Origin: Polycladidibacter hongkongensis
GTDB lineage: Bacteria; Pseudomonadota; Alphaproteobacteria; Rhizobiales; Stappiaceae
Direction: 5' to 3'
Length of the DNA: 64,000 nucleotides
NCBI RefSeq assembly: GCF_001561995.1
Contig: NZ_LLWC01000010.1
Coordinates: 62,001 to 126,000, forward strand
A program made the translations under genes and the position numbers. Below the pieces are notes generated by a model. The model searched no databases, was not told the DNA's origin, and saw only the letters and a list, made by a program, of their open reading frames with translations. Shown here piece after piece: positions 10,013-19,523 of this stretch. Each line of letters opens with the position of its first letter. Within the stretch, counting starts at the first letter, position 1.

Positions 10013-11668
10013 CTATGAGTGCGAAACACTGCGCAGGAATTGGTCCACCTCTCCTGTGAGGCTTGCTGTCACTTTAGTGAGCTTTTGGGAAGAGCTGTTA
10101 ACCGCACCGGCTTCATTGGAGGTTTGCTCGATGGCGGTTGTCGCTGCTGCCGAGCTTTGCAGAGCGTTTTGTGATTGGGCAAAGGCAGCTTGCGCCGCGC
10201 CGGCGATATCGCTGGTTGCCGCCTGCTGCTCGCCAACGCCTTCACCGATTGCAATGGTGAGCTGGCTGACCTCTAGTACCGCATTGCTAATTGTGGAAAT
10301 TGCCTCAACGGTTCCGGTGGTTGAGCGCTGCACCTCGGCGATATGATCGGTAATCTCTTCTGTTGCTGCTGCGGTTTGTCCGGCGAGCGACTTAACCTCG
10401 GTGGCGACGACCGCAAATCCACGCCCCATCTCGCCGGCCCGCGCGGCTTCAATGGTGGCATTGAGCGCAAGAAGGTTGGTTTTTTCAGCAATGTCGCGAA
10501 TAAGATTGAGGACCTCGCCGATTTTCTCCGCCGCTAGCGAAAGATCCGCAACCTTTACATCTGTTTGCGCCGCGGTCTCAACCGTTGCGCTCACCAACTC
10601 ATTTGCCCGCCTTGATTGACTGCTGATTGAACTGATCGCGACTGACAATTGTTCGGCAGCGCTGGCGACACGCTGAACGTTGTCGCAGGCATTGTTGGCC
10701 GCTTCACCGGCATTGCCAGCCTCTCGCTTGGCGCTGTCTGCCAAGTGGTGCAAGCTTTCCGCTGAGCTTTGCATTCCTGAGGATTGGTTGGACAACTCTG
10801 CCATTTCTTGGGCAACTGCACTGCGGAAAGCATCAATTGCGGCTTGCTTGCGCGCCTGTGTTTCTTGCTCTTGCTGGCGCTGCTCGTTGGTTTGCGCTTC
10901 AAGCTGCCGCTTGGTGATGGCGTTTTCACGAAAGACAACAACTGATTGCTGCATTTGGCCAATCTCGTCGCCGCGTGCGCGCAGCACAAGCGGCTCTCCC
11001 AATTCACCGCGGGCCAAAGCGTTCATGCGCCCGGAAAGAGCAACCAATGGGCGGGCGACGCTTTTTGCCGTCCAAAGGGAGGCCAGCACGCCGACAATGC
11101 CAAATACGGACAAAACGGTAAGGGCGATGATGTCCGCCGCTTTGGCCTGCTCGATTTTGTCGTGCAGAACTCTCTTGCTTTCGTTTTGTGTGGTGCGTGC
11201 GATGGCGGCGATCGAACTGTTCAATGCCGCGTTGCGACGCGACATCTTCTCTTTGGTTGGTATGGCCGGTGCCGGAGCGAGCCCTAAAAGAATGGCTGTG
11301 TCGTTGTGCCAAGCGGTGTACGAGGCTTGCGCGGCCTTGATCGCTTTGGTCATGCTTTCATCAAGTGACAGTTCGAGCGTCTGATGTAAGCGCCCGCCAA
11401 GGTTTGTCTCTACTTGGGAGAACAAGCGCTTGTATTCCTGCTGCGTGGTAAACTGGGTCATGTCCAAAGCACGGGCAACCAACTGCTCGGCAGAGTGCAG
11501 CTCGTTAACCAGAGCAAACGCGTTACGCTGCGCGGCCAAAGCACGCAAGGCAATCTCTTCCATCTGTTGGCGCTTTTGCGCTTCTTGCCACACGAGCGCA
11601 CTGATGAGCGCCACAGCCAAGGCAAGTAACACCACAACGGGTGCAAGAATTTTACTGGTGATGTTCAT
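10013..11668 (-). CDS. Methyl-accepting chemotaxis protein
   Basis: Transmembrane chemoreceptor of 551 residues that signals to CheA/CheW. TM1 is about residues 8-27. A helical periplasmic sensor domain (28-178) follows, then TM2 (179-200), a HAMP domain (about 200-252) and a long cytoplasmic coiled coil. The signalling tip is the conserved run [15 protein letters not shown], then [18 protein letters not shown] (about 395-435). No C-terminal CheR-binding pentapeptide is evident. Its ATG starts seven bases after the stop of the diheme peroxidase gene and has GAGGCTCC as ribosome site, so the two genes are almost certainly one operon. The sensor domain resembles four-helix-bundle types; its ligand is unknown. 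Confidence 0.95.
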   Translation of the reverse strand: MNITSKILAPVVVLLALAVALISALVWQEAQKRQQMEEIALRALAAQRNAFALVNELHSAEQLVARALDMTQFTTQQEYKRLFSQVETNLGGRLHQTLELSLDESMTKAIKAAQASYTAWHNDTAILLGLAPAPAIPTKEKMSRRNAALNSSIAAIARTTQNESKRVLHDKIEQAKAADIIALTVLSVFGIVGVLASLWTAKSVARPLVALSGRMNALARGELGEPLVLRARGDEIGQMQQSVVVFRENAITKRQLEAQTNEQRQQEQETQARKQAAIDAFRSAVAQEMAELSNQSSGMQSSAESLHHLADSAKREAGNAGEAANNACDNVQRVASAAEQLSVAISSISSQSRRANELVSATVETAAQTDVKVADLSLAAEKIGEVLNLIRDIAEKTNLLALNATIEAARAGEMGRGFAVVATEVKSLAGQTAAATEEITDHIAEVQRSTTGTVEAISTISNAVLEVSQLTIAIGEGVGEQQAATSDIAGAAQAAFAQSQNALQSSAAATTAIEQTSNEAGAVNSSSQKLTKVTASLTGEVDQFLRSVSHS

Positions 11669-11675
11669 TGGAGCC

Positions 11676-12701
11676 TCAGTTTGGCAAAGTCGGCATAGGG
11701 GTTTGTGTTTGCTCGGCTGTTAACGAGAGCATGAAGGCTTTAAGATCCTCCAGCTCTTCGTTGTTTAACTCCAGAGGATGAACGTGTTCAGAACGAGAGG
11801 GGCGCTCCATGCCGCCGGAATTGTAATGCGCCATCACGGCGTCCAAGTCTGGCAGGCTGCCGTCATGCATGAACGGGGCACGATAGCTGAGGTTACGAAG
11901 GCCGGGGGTTTTAAAGGCAAATTGCATCTTGGAGTTATCAGGCTCCAATGCACCGCGCCCAAGATCATCACCGAACAATCCAACATCATGGAATTTGTTG
12001 TCTGTGAAGTTCCAGCCTGTGTGACACTTATCGCATTTTGCCTTGCCGTTAAACAGTTTAAACCCGCGAATGGCAGACTGCGAAATGGCGCGGTCCTGCC
12101 CCTCGACCCAGCGATCAAATGGCGCCCAACCGCTTACGACGGTGCGCTCATAGGTGGCGATCGCTGTGAGAATTGTGGACTTGGTGATACCCTTAGTCGG
12201 GAACGCGGCTGCAAACCACTCAGCATATTCCGGGATTTCCTCCAGAATGCCGATGATGTCCTCAAACTTGCCGTTCATTTCCACTGGTGCAGTAATAGGC
12301 CCTTCTGCCTGCTCCTCCAGTGTCGCAGCGCGCCCATCCCAGAACATCGTAGTCACCCAAGCCGCGTTCAGCACTGTGGGAGCTTGTCGCTTCAAGGCAA
12401 CATTGGCACTGCCGACGGCGGTTTCTACGGGCACCTCATAGCCAAACGAGGGGTTGTGGCAACTGACGCAATTCATGTTCTTTGCACCTGACAGGCGCGG
12501 ATCGAAGAACAACATCTTACCCAGTGTGGCGCGCTGGGGGGTGTATACTGCATTGCTGGGAAATGGAATTTCCAACGGACGCTTATATAGTTCCTTAAGC
12601 GCTGCGAGGTCTTGTGCCTGCGCATTCGAAATATTTGATGAAACTAAAATACAGATCAGCAACACAACTTGACCTGTTATATGGGCAAAGACCGAAGGCA
12701 C
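11676..12701 (-). CDS. Diheme cytochrome c peroxidase family protein (CcpA/MauG-like)
   Basis: Periplasmic c-type diheme protein of 341 residues. A signal peptide spans residues 1-29 (cleavage near SNAQA). Two heme sites are visible: CVSCH at 78-82 and CDKCH at 223-227. [21 protein letters not shown] (about 285-305) is typical of the family and includes a Met near the second heme. Classical members reduce hydrogen peroxide with electrons from cytochrome c; MauG-like relatives modify proteins, and sequence alone does not separate these. The start is GTG with GGAG eight bases upstream. It is followed after seven bases by the chemoreceptor, which suggests a link between peroxide or redox state and movement (inference). 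Confidence 0.93.
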   Translation of the reverse strand: MPSVFAHITGQVVLLICILVSSNISNAQAQDLAALKELYKRPLEIPFPSNAVYTPQRATLGKMLFFDPRLSGAKNMNCVSCHNPSFGYEVPVETAVGSANVALKRQAPTVLNAAWVTTMFWDGRAATLEEQAEGPITAPVEMNGKFEDIIGILEEIPEYAEWFAAAFPTKGITKSTILTAIATYERTVVSGWAPFDRWVEGQDRAISQSAIRGFKLFNGKAKCDKCHTGWNFTDNKFHDVGLFGDDLGRGALEPDNSKMQFAFKTPGLRNLSYRAPFMHDGSLPDLDAVMAHYNSGGMERPSRSEHVHPLELNNEELEDLKAFMLSLTAEQTQTPMPTLPN

Positions 12702-12892
12702 AGGGATACTCCGAATAAGAAGCTGGGCACCCCTGTTTTACTAACTAGGGGTAATTGCCTATTTCTATCCTCTACCTATAGTTATGTGTCTATATAATTT
12801 TATGGTGCATGAATATTAATTCCCATGTTTTTAGTATAATAAGCATGCGATATGAATGTAACCTACCAAACATGCTTTACACTTAAGACTAA

Positions 12893-12933
12893 CCTAAAGA
12901 ACGATGCGGGCTGCGCCCGCATCGTTCTTTAGG
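12893..12933. terminator. Perfect 19-bp inverted repeat, bidirectional terminator-like
   Basis: The arm CCTAAAGAACGATGCGGGC and its exact complement GCCCGCATCGTTCTTTAGG are separated by three bases. It begins six bases past the tenA stop codon, so it most likely ends tenA transcription on the minus strand. No long U-run follows, but the stem itself has the A-rich/T-rich ends of bidirectional terminators. AT-rich DNA between it and the peroxidase gene should hold the peroxidase promoter. Confidence 0.7.
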
Positions 12934-12938
12934 GCATG

Positions 12939-13592
12939 TTAAAGCGACATCTGCCAGAAATCGGCCTCTAGCTTTGTCGCATTGGCAAAAATTTGCGCAT
13001 AGCGATCAAAGCCCTGCTGCGAACCATAACGATTATAAAGATCATCAAGCTCTTCAATGGCCGCCTCGGCCAATTGTTGATACTCTTCCCCTGCATATTC
13101 AGAGATCCAGACCTTGTAGGGGTTATCTTCTGCAAGGCCGCTTGCACTGGCTGCAAGACGCGCGCCAATCTCCGCATAACCAATAACACATGGCGCCAGA
13201 GCGATTTTCAGCTCCAGGAGGTTGCCGCGCATACCAGTATCCAACACGTAGCGAGTGTAAGCCAGTGTTTGCGATGCCTCTGGCGTTGCCTCCATTTGCT
13301 CAAGCGATAGGCCCCATTGCGCGCACAGCTTGGTATGCAGATCCATCTCCACATCTAGAATTCCTTGCACCGAGGCAAGGGCTTTGCGCATATCGGATAG
13401 GTTTTCGCCCTTGTAAATGGCAAGAGCGTAAGCGCGGGCAAACTCGATAAGAAACAGGTAATCCTGTACCAGATAGTTTTTGAAGGCTGGCAATGGCAAA
13501 GAACCGTCACCCATGCCCTCGGTAAATGCATGGTGAGTGTAGGCGTGCCAATCCTCTGTGCATGCCTGTTTTAGTTTTTCAAAAAAACGCAA
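12939..13592 (-). CDS. tenA: TenA family aminopyrimidine aminohydrolase (thiaminase II)
   Basis: Thiamine salvage enzyme that hydrolyses amino-HMP or thiamine breakdown products to HMP. Using a TTG start at 13592 with GGAGGA upstream, the product is 217 residues, the usual family length. Residues align with the Bacillus TenA active site: Asp44, Tyr112, Cys135 (ALAPCVIGY), Tyr139 and a C-terminal Glu209 before FW. This is the Cys-containing TenA_C class. The frame stays open 18 codons upstream, but that part overlaps the gap after sufA and lacks a better ribosome site. No TPP riboswitch or other thiamine gene is nearby. It lies 86 bases past sufA on the same strand, with a hairpin between. Confidence 0.92.
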   Translation of the reverse strand: MRFFEKLKQACTEDWHAYTHHAFTEGMGDGSLPLPAFKNYLVQDYLFLIEFARAYALAIYKGENLSDMRKALASVQGILDVEMDLHTKLCAQWGLSLEQMEATPEASQTLAYTRYVLDTGMRGNLLELKIALAPCVIGYAEIGARLAASASGLAEDNPYKVWISEYAGEEYQQLAEAAIEELDDLYNRYGSQQGFDRYAQIFANATKLEADFWQMSL

Positions 13593-13635
13593 GATATTCC
13601 TCCTCGGCAGAAAAACTGCACCTGAAAACATGAAA

Positions 13636-13657
13636 GGGGAGAGCAAGCGCCCTCCCC
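13636..13657 (-). terminator. Terminator at the end of the suf operon
   Basis: Arms GGGGAG and CTCCCC enclose a ten-base loop, and on the minus strand the stem is followed by TTTCATGTTTTC. It lies between the sufA stop and the tenA start, so it may end the suf transcript or attenuate read-through into tenA. Confidence 0.55.
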
Positions 13658-13678
13658 GATTACAACATCAATGACTAT

Positions 13679-14083
13679 TTAAGCTTCCTGCGGGGTGTCG
13701 CCCTCAGGGGCCCCTTTAAGAAAGTTTTCGAGATCTGCGCGGCCAAGCTCTACGCTTTCGCCGCAGCCACATGCCGAAAGTTCATTTGGGTTCTTGAAGG
13801 TAAAACCGGAGCGAAACTTGGTGGTTTCAAAGCCGATTTCTGTACCCAAAAGATAGAGCATGGCCGAAGGATCAATATAGACACGTACGCCATGAGCTTC
13901 GACCATATCGTCTCCGGGCTTTTCCTCGCTGGCCAGCTCCATGGCATATTCCATACCTGCGCACCCACCTTTCTTGATAGAGATACGCAGGCCAAGCGCT
14001 GGCTCCTCCTGAGCAGCAAGCAACGCGGCAATGTAGTCCGCTGCTTCTTGCGTCACAGACACAGGGGCAAAACGTGATGTCAT
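13679..14083 (-). CDS. sufA: SufA, A-type Fe-S carrier protein
   Basis: Carrier that receives Fe-S clusters from the SufBCD scaffold and passes them to target proteins. The 134-residue product is of the HesB/IscA type, with the three conserved cysteines: Cys41 (GGCAGMEY) and Cys105/Cys107 (ACGCGES). It has a short extra C-terminal tail (GAPEGDTPQEA). The ATG has GGAGACAGGAA upstream. It is the last gene of the suf run, about 30 bases after sufT. Confidence 0.95.
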   Translation of the reverse strand: MTSRFAPVSVTQEAADYIAALLAAQEEPALGLRISIKKGGCAGMEYAMELASEEKPGDDMVEAHGVRVYIDPSAMLYLLGTEIGFETTKFRSGFTFKNPNELSACGCGESVELGRADLENFLKGAPEGDTPQEA

Positions 14084-14113
14084 TTCCTGTCTCCTTGTTT
14101 AAAGCCGCCCGCC

Positions 14114-14509
14114 CTAGAAAAAGTTAAGCGCAACGCGCGCCTCGTCCGACATGCGCGATGTATCCCATGGCGGATCAAACACCATTTCAACTTCCACATG
14201 ACCAACGCCTTGCACCGAACCGATGGCGTTTTGCACCCAGATCGGCATTTCCCCGGCCACCGGGCAACCAGGCGCGGTTAGCGTCATGTCAACTTTAACG
14301 GTGCGGTCATCTTCGATATCAACCTTATAAATGAGACCAAGCTCATAAATATCTACCGGAATTTCGGGGTCATAAACGGTTTTCAGGGCCGCAATGATAT
14401 CAGATGTGAGCTGTTCCAGCTCTTCCTGCGGGATTGCAGAGCTCTGGTTAATCTGCGTCTCTGCGATCTCCTCACCGGAGAATTCGCTACGGTTTACATT
14501 CTCGCTCAT
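14114..14509 (-). CDS. sufT: SufT, SUF-system Fe-S maturation factor (MIP18/DUF59)
   Basis: Small cytoplasmic Fe-S maturation factor of 131 residues. After a variable N-terminus comes the DUF59 domain: IIAALKTVYDPEIPVDIYELGLIY, then TLTAPGCPVAGEMP with the conserved Cys, and MVFDPPWDTSRMSDEAR. The ATG lies four bases after the sufS stop with GGA seven bases before it. A TTG four codons upstream overlaps sufS and is less likely. SufT proteins help mature certain Fe-S enzymes, notably when demand is high. Confidence 0.93.
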   Translation of the reverse strand: MSENVNRSEFSGEEIAETQINQSSAIPQEELEQLTSDIIAALKTVYDPEIPVDIYELGLIYKVDIEDDRTVKVDMTLTAPGCPVAGEMPIWVQNAIGSVQGVGHVEVEMVFDPPWDTSRMSDEARVALNFF

Positions 14510-14513
14510 AGGA

Positions 14514-15767
14514 CTATCCAAACATCTTGCGGGCTTTTTCGAGAGCCGCTACGAGAGCGTCTACTTCTTCCACGCAGTTGTACATGGCAAAGCTGGCACG
14601 GCAGGTGCTGGTAACACCAAAGCGCTGCAACAGAGGCTGGGCACAGTGGGTGCCTGCCCGCACAGCAACGCCCTCGCGATCAATAATCATCGAAACATCG
14701 TGGGCGTGGATGCCCTCCATCTCGAAGGAGAAGATTGCCCCCTTGCCTTTGGCAGTGCCAATAAGGCGCAGGCCATCCATATCCCCAAGGCGGGTTTGCG
14801 CATAATCACGCAGGGCCGCTTCATGCACCGCGATATTATCACGGCCCAGCTGCATGACAAACTCCAGCGCCGCTCCAAGGCCAATGGCCTGCACGATTGG
14901 CGGAGTGCCCGCCTCAAAGCGATGCGGGATATCGGCATAGGTCACACCATCCAGTGTTACATCCTTGATCATCTCGCCGCCGCCGTTAAACGGGCGCAAT
15001 TCCTCTAGAGCCGCCGCTTTGCCATAAAGCACGCCAATACCGGAGGGACCATAAAGCTTGTGCCCGGTAAAGACGTAGTAATCAGCATCAATAGCCTGCA
15101 CATCGACGGGCATATGTACCGCACCTTGCGAACCATCAATCAGCACCTTCGCCCCGACCGCATGCGCCTTGCGCGTTACCTCTGCAACCGGCACCACAGT
15201 GCCTGTCACGTTGGACATCTGCGTCATGGCAACCAGCTTGGTACGCGGGCTAAGCAGCTTTTCAAACTCTTCCAACAAGAAAGAGCCATCCTCGGCCACC
15301 GGCGCCCACTTTATCACCGCGCCCTTGCGCTCGCGCAGAAAGTGCCACGGAACAATGTTGGAGTGGTGCTCCAAAATGGAAATGATGATTTCATCGCCCG
15401 GTTCGATCTGCTCTTCCAGCCCGTAGGAGACCAAATTAATGGCCTCTGTTGTCGAGCGGGTAAAGACGATCTGCTCCGCACTTGGCGCTCCAAGAAACTT
15501 GCGCACACTCTCCCGCGCGCCCTCGAACTTGTCGGTGGTGGCGTTGGAGAGATAATGCAAGCCGCGGTGCACATTGGCGTATTCGCCGCTATACGCCGCG
15601 TTCACCGCATCAATTACCGCTTGCGGCTTTTGCGCCGACGCGCCGCTATCCAGAAACACCAGCGGTTTGCCGTGGACCTGCCGCGACAGGATGGGAAACT
15701 CCTTGCGCACGGCCGCCACATCAAAAGACTGGCTTTGAGGCTGCACCTCTGTAGCAGGCAGGGTCAT
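14514..15767 (-). CDS. sufS: SufS, class II cysteine desulfurase
   Basis: PLP enzyme that takes sulfur from L-cysteine as an enzyme-bound persulfide for Fe-S assembly. The product is 417 residues, normal for SufS. The PLP lysine is Lys237 (FTGHKLYGPSG). The persulfide cysteine is Cys375 in RAGTHCAQP, the SufS pattern. No SufE or SufU gene is seen in the window, so the sulfur acceptor must lie elsewhere. AAGGAG precedes the ATG. It is the second desulfurase of the cluster; the first gene is of the IscS/NifS type. Confidence 0.96.
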   Translation of the reverse strand: MTLPATEVQPQSQSFDVAAVRKEFPILSRQVHGKPLVFLDSGASAQKPQAVIDAVNAAYSGEYANVHRGLHYLSNATTDKFEGARESVRKFLGAPSAEQIVFTRSTTEAINLVSYGLEEQIEPGDEIIISILEHHSNIVPWHFLRERKGAVIKWAPVAEDGSFLLEEFEKLLSPRTKLVAMTQMSNVTGTVVPVAEVTRKAHAVGAKVLIDGSQGAVHMPVDVQAIDADYYVFTGHKLYGPSGIGVLYGKAAALEELRPFNGGGEMIKDVTLDGVTYADIPHRFEAGTPPIVQAIGLGAALEFVMQLGRDNIAVHEAALRDYAQTRLGDMDGLRLIGTAKGKGAIFSFEMEGIHAHDVSMIIDREGVAVRAGTHCAQPLLQRFGVTSTCRASFAMYNCVEEVDALVAALEKARKMFG

Positions 15768-15786
15768 GGCGTACTCCTTCTAGGTG

Positions 15787-17079
15787 CTAAACGTGCAACC
15801 AGTTGCTGATACGGCTGGTAAGCAAGGGGCCAACGCGCTCGTCATCCAGCTCGTCAATGACTTCGCCAAGGAAAGCAAGAATAAGAATCTTGCGCGCTTC
15901 CTTTTCCGGAATACCGCGGGCTCGCAGGTAGAACAGCAAGTCTTCGTCGATCTCGCCCGTGGTCGAGCCGTGGGCACACTGCACGTCATCGGCGAAAATC
16001 TCCAGCTCCGGTTTCACATTAACCTCGGCGCTTTCCGAGAGCAGTAAAGACTGCACCATCATCTGGCCATCGGTTTTCTGCGCATCCGGCTTCACAAGAA
16101 TTTGCCCCTGAAATACAGAGCGCGCCTTGTCATCGACAATCGCCTTGAAGTATTCGCGGGAATTGCATTCCGGCACCTTGTGATCAACGCTCAGCGTGAT
16201 ATCCGCGTGGCTGTCGCCCTTAAGCAGCGAAACCCCGCGCAGTGCAGCGTTAGAGCCCTCACCGTTGAAGGCAACGGCAAACTGGCTGCGAGACAACCCG
16301 CTGCCCGCGTCTAGCAGGAACTGGCTCAGCTCAGCACCCTTGCCAAGATTTGCCGTAGCAGAGGCCAGATGGGTCGCGCTTTCCGCTTCCTCTTGCAACT
16401 TGACCCAAGTAAGCTTGGCATTATCGCCCACCTCAAGTGTGGTCAGTGTATTGCGCAGGTAAGCGCCGCTGTCGCCCTGATAGCTCTCCAGCACCAAAAC
16501 ATCAGCACCGGCCTCGACCACCAGATCAATGCGCGAGAAGCTGGCGCCCTCACCCTTGGCCACATGCACGATTTCCAGCGCTTTTTCAAGCTTTTCGCCA
16601 CCAGCAACCGTGATGGTTGCCCCGCCTTGGACAAACGCCGTGTTCAGATCAACCAGTGCATCAGCACGCGGGAAGGCAGCCGCGCCATGGGCTTGCACCT
16701 CCGCCTTTTCTGCCCCCATCTCTTCTGCCCATGCAGATACGCTGATCTTGCCCGCCAGCGCCTCAACATTTGACAGGGCGGCATCAAACCGGCCATTGAC
16801 AAAAACAAGACGGCCTTGTGTCTCCACCTCGCCCACAGCGCCAGGGGCTACAATCTCAGCCTTTGCAGAAAGCGCGAAGGCGCTGCGCAGCTTGGCCTTC
16901 AAATCAGTGTAGTGGTATTCTTCAATGCGGCGGTGCGGCAGGCCGGTTGCTTCAAAGCGAGCCATGGCGGCGCGGCGCGCCTCACCAAGGCCGTCGCTTT
17001 GCTTACCGTGAGTGGCGGCAAACGCCTCCTCAAACCCTGTTTCTGCGGCACTCAGCACCCGCTGGTTTTGTGCGGTCAT
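15787..17079 (-). CDS. sufD: SufD, scaffold subunit of SufBCD
   Basis: Partner of SufB in the Fe-S scaffold complex. The 430-residue protein carries the SufBD beta-helix core (about 130-400). NVKPELEIFADDVQCAHGSTTGEID near residue 365 is the conserved SufD region, with the Cys-His pair at the SufB interface. The ATG at 17079 has AAGGGGAG eight bases upstream; a GTG three codons earlier lies too close to that site. It follows sufC by 27 bases. Confidence 0.96.
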   Translation of the reverse strand: MTAQNQRVLSAAETGFEEAFAATHGKQSDGLGEARRAAMARFEATGLPHRRIEEYHYTDLKAKLRSAFALSAKAEIVAPGAVGEVETQGRLVFVNGRFDAALSNVEALAGKISVSAWAEEMGAEKAEVQAHGAAAFPRADALVDLNTAFVQGGATITVAGGEKLEKALEIVHVAKGEGASFSRIDLVVEAGADVLVLESYQGDSGAYLRNTLTTLEVGDNAKLTWVKLQEEAESATHLASATANLGKGAELSQFLLDAGSGLSRSQFAVAFNGEGSNAALRGVSLLKGDSHADITLSVDHKVPECNSREYFKAIVDDKARSVFQGQILVKPDAQKTDGQMMVQSLLLSESAEVNVKPELEIFADDVQCAHGSTTGEIDEDLLFYLRARGIPEKEARKILILAFLGEVIDELDDERVGPLLTSRISNWLHV

Positions 17080-17106
17080 AGAGTTCACTCCCCTTACCAG
17101 CGTGCC

Positions 17107-17856
17107 CTACGCTTCTTCACCTACATAATCGGCATAGCCGTTTGCTTCCAGTTCAAGTGCCAGCTCTTTGCCGCCGGTCTTGACAATTTTACCTTTGGAA
17201 AGCACATGCACCACATCAGGAACAATGTGATCCAGCAAGCGCTGGTAGTGGGTAATAACAATCATGCCCCGCTCAGGAGAGCGCAGCTTGTTAACGCCTT
17301 CGGAGACTATGCGAAGCGCATCGATATCAAGGCCACTGTCGGTCTCATCAAGAATACAAAGGGTTGGCTCCAGCAGAGCCATCTGCAGGATTTCGGCACG
17401 CTTCTTCTCACCACCGGAGAAGCCCACATTGAGCGGACGGCGTAGCATTTCAGGGGTGACCTTCAGATCAGCGGCTTTCTCGCGCACCAGCTTCATAAAG
17501 TCCGGGGTGGAGAGCTCTTCCTCACCGCGAGCCGCACGCTGCGCATTCAAAGCGGTTTTCAAGAAGGTCATGGTGGCAACACCTGGAATCTCGATCGGGT
17601 ATTGGAACGCAAGGAACATCCCCGCCGCCGCGCGCTCGTCCGCGCCCAGCTCCAGCATATCTTCGCCGTTATAGGTGATCGAGCCTTCAGTGATCTCGTA
17701 GTCTTCCTTGCCCGCAAGAATGTAGGAGAGCGTAGATTTACCAGAACCATTGGGGCCCATGATGGCGTGAATTTCACCCGGCTTCACGGTTAGATCGATA
17801 CCGCGCAGGATTTTGTTGCCTTCCACTTCGGCGTGCAGATTTTTGATCTCAAGCAT
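17107..17856 (-). CDS. sufC: SufC, ATPase of SufBCD
   Basis: ABC-type ATPase that drives conformational change of the SufBD scaffold; it is cytoplasmic and not a transporter. It has 249 residues. Walker A is GPNGSGKST (34-42), the signature is FSGGEKKRAEI (about 150), and Walker B is LCILDETDSGLD (about 170), with the SufC-type DETDSGLD ending. The ATG has AAGGA upstream. It lies between sufB and sufD. Confidence 0.97.
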   Translation of the reverse strand: MLEIKNLHAEVEGNKILRGIDLTVKPGEIHAIMGPNGSGKSTLSYILAGKEDYEITEGSITYNGEDMLELGADERAAAGMFLAFQYPIEIPGVATMTFLKTALNAQRAARGEEELSTPDFMKLVREKAADLKVTPEMLRRPLNVGFSGGEKKRAEILQMALLEPTLCILDETDSGLDIDALRIVSEGVNKLRSPERGMIVITHYQRLLDHIVPDVVHVLSKGKIVKTGGKELALELEANGYADYVGEEA

Positions 17857-17940
17857 GAGATGTCGTCCTTAAATTCGTGTCTTGCGCCAGCTCTGTTAGC
17901 TGGCCGCTTGGTGCTGTTTCCTAGCTCAAAGGGTGGAGAA

Positions 17941-19413
17941 TTAGCCCACAGAGCCTTCCAGCGAGATATTGATCAGTTTTTGCGCTTCTACCGCGAATTC
18001 CATTGGCAATTGCTGAATGACATCACGCACAAAGCCATTGACGATAAGGGCGACGGCCGCTTCTTCGTCCAACCCGCGTGCTTGGCAATAGAACATTTGA
18101 TCATCCGAAATCTTCGAGGTTGTCGCCTCGTGCTCGAAAACGGCCGTGGCGTTCTTGCTCTCGATATAAGGCACGGTGTGAGCGCCGCATTTGTCGCCGA
18201 TCAACAAACTGTCACACTGGGTGAAGTTACGGGCATTTTTCGCCTTGCGATGCGCCGAGACCTGACCGCGGTAGGTGTTTTGCGACACACCAGCGGAAAT
18301 GCCTTTGGAGATGATACGTGAGGAGGTGTTCTTGCCAAGGTGGATCATCTTGGTACCGCTGTCCACCTGCTGGTGGCCATTGGAAATGGCGATGGAGTAG
18401 AACTCGCCCACGGAATTGTCTCCGCGCAAGATGCAGCTTGGGTATTTCCATGTGATCGCCGAGCCGGTTTCAACCTGCGTCCATGCGATTTTGGAATTGG
18501 CACCGCGGCAATCGCCGCGCTTGGTGACGAAGTTGTAGATACCGCCTTTGCCTTCGCTGTCACCGGGGAACCAGTTTTGCACGGTGGAGTATTTGATCTC
18601 CGCGTCCTCGTGGGCCACCAGTTCCACCACAGCGGCGTGTAGCTGGTTTTCATCACGCTGCGGCGCGGTACAGCCTTCCAGATAAGACACGTAAGAGCCT
18701 TTTTCGGCAATAATCAGCGTCCGCTCGAACTGGCCGGTGTTGCGCTCGTTAATGCGGAAGTAGGTAGACAGCTCCATCGGGCAGCGCACCCCTTCAGGGA
18801 TGTAAACAAACGATCCGTCAGAAAATACCGCCGAATTCAGCGTGGCATAAAAGTTGTCAGAAACCGGCACAACGGAGCCGAGGTACTTTTGCACCAGCTC
18901 TGGGTGCTCGCGGATTGCCTCGGAAATCGGGCAGAAGATCACGCCAGCCTTGGCCAGTTCCTCTTTAAAGGTTGTGGCAACGGAAACACTGTCGAACACC
19001 GCATCAACGGCGACACGGTTTTCGGGCGCGATACCGGCAAGAACTTCCTGCTCGGACAGCGGAATACCAAGTTTCTTGTAGGTTTCCAGCAGTTCCGGAT
19101 CGACCTCATCAAGGCTCTTTGGCCCCTCTTGGGTTTTCGGGGCTGCGTAGTAGTGCAGGTCTTCAAAGTCGATTTTTGGATAATCGACACGGGCCCACTC
19201 TGGCTCTTCCATGGTTTTCCAGCGCTGGAATGCATCCAGACGCCAATTCAACATCCACTCCGGCTCATCTTTCTTGGCGGAGATGAAGCGGATAATGTCT
19301 TCGTTCAGCCCTTTGGGCGCCAGTTCGGATTCAATATCGGTAACAAAACCGTATTTATATTGATCCACGTCGATCGATTTCACCTGATCGATCGTCTCCT
19401 GCACTGCAGCCAT
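17941..19413 (-). CDS. sufB: SufB, Fe-S scaffold protein
   Basis: Main scaffold on which the nascent Fe-S cluster is built. The 490-residue product is full length. Family landmarks include [17 protein letters not shown] (about 210-230), [18 protein letters not shown] and, near the end, [13 protein letters not shown] followed by [21 protein letters not shown]. The last parts contain the Cys and His/Glu residues implicated in cluster assembly. The ATG has GGAG upstream. It is the second gene of the operon, about 110 bases after the iscS-like gene. Confidence 0.97.
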   Translation of the reverse strand: MAAVQETIDQVKSIDVDQYKYGFVTDIESELAPKGLNEDIIRFISAKKDEPEWMLNWRLDAFQRWKTMEEPEWARVDYPKIDFEDLHYYAAPKTQEGPKSLDEVDPELLETYKKLGIPLSEQEVLAGIAPENRVAVDAVFDSVSVATTFKEELAKAGVIFCPISEAIREHPELVQKYLGSVVPVSDNFYATLNSAVFSDGSFVYIPEGVRCPMELSTYFRINERNTGQFERTLIIAEKGSYVSYLEGCTAPQRDENQLHAAVVELVAHEDAEIKYSTVQNWFPGDSEGKGGIYNFVTKRGDCRGANSKIAWTQVETGSAITWKYPSCILRGDNSVGEFYSIAISNGHQQVDSGTKMIHLGKNTSSRIISKGISAGVSQNTYRGQVSAHRKAKNARNFTQCDSLLIGDKCGAHTVPYIESKNATAVFEHEATTSKISDDQMFYCQARGLDEEAAVALIVNGFVRDVIQQLPMEFAVEAQKLINISLEGSVG

Positions 19414-19523
19414 TTTGTTTTCTCCATTGGCGATTGGCTCGCCGCGATGGGGCTTGGCGCCCCGCTACTCCCGCAAAGCTCTTCGCCATTGTGGGAAATT
19501 CGGTTGAAACTGGGCGGCTTGCG

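Noticed and set aside
13593-13678. TPP riboswitch before tenA
   Set aside because: The gap is only 86 bases and holds just a simple hairpin; the THI-box motifs are missing.
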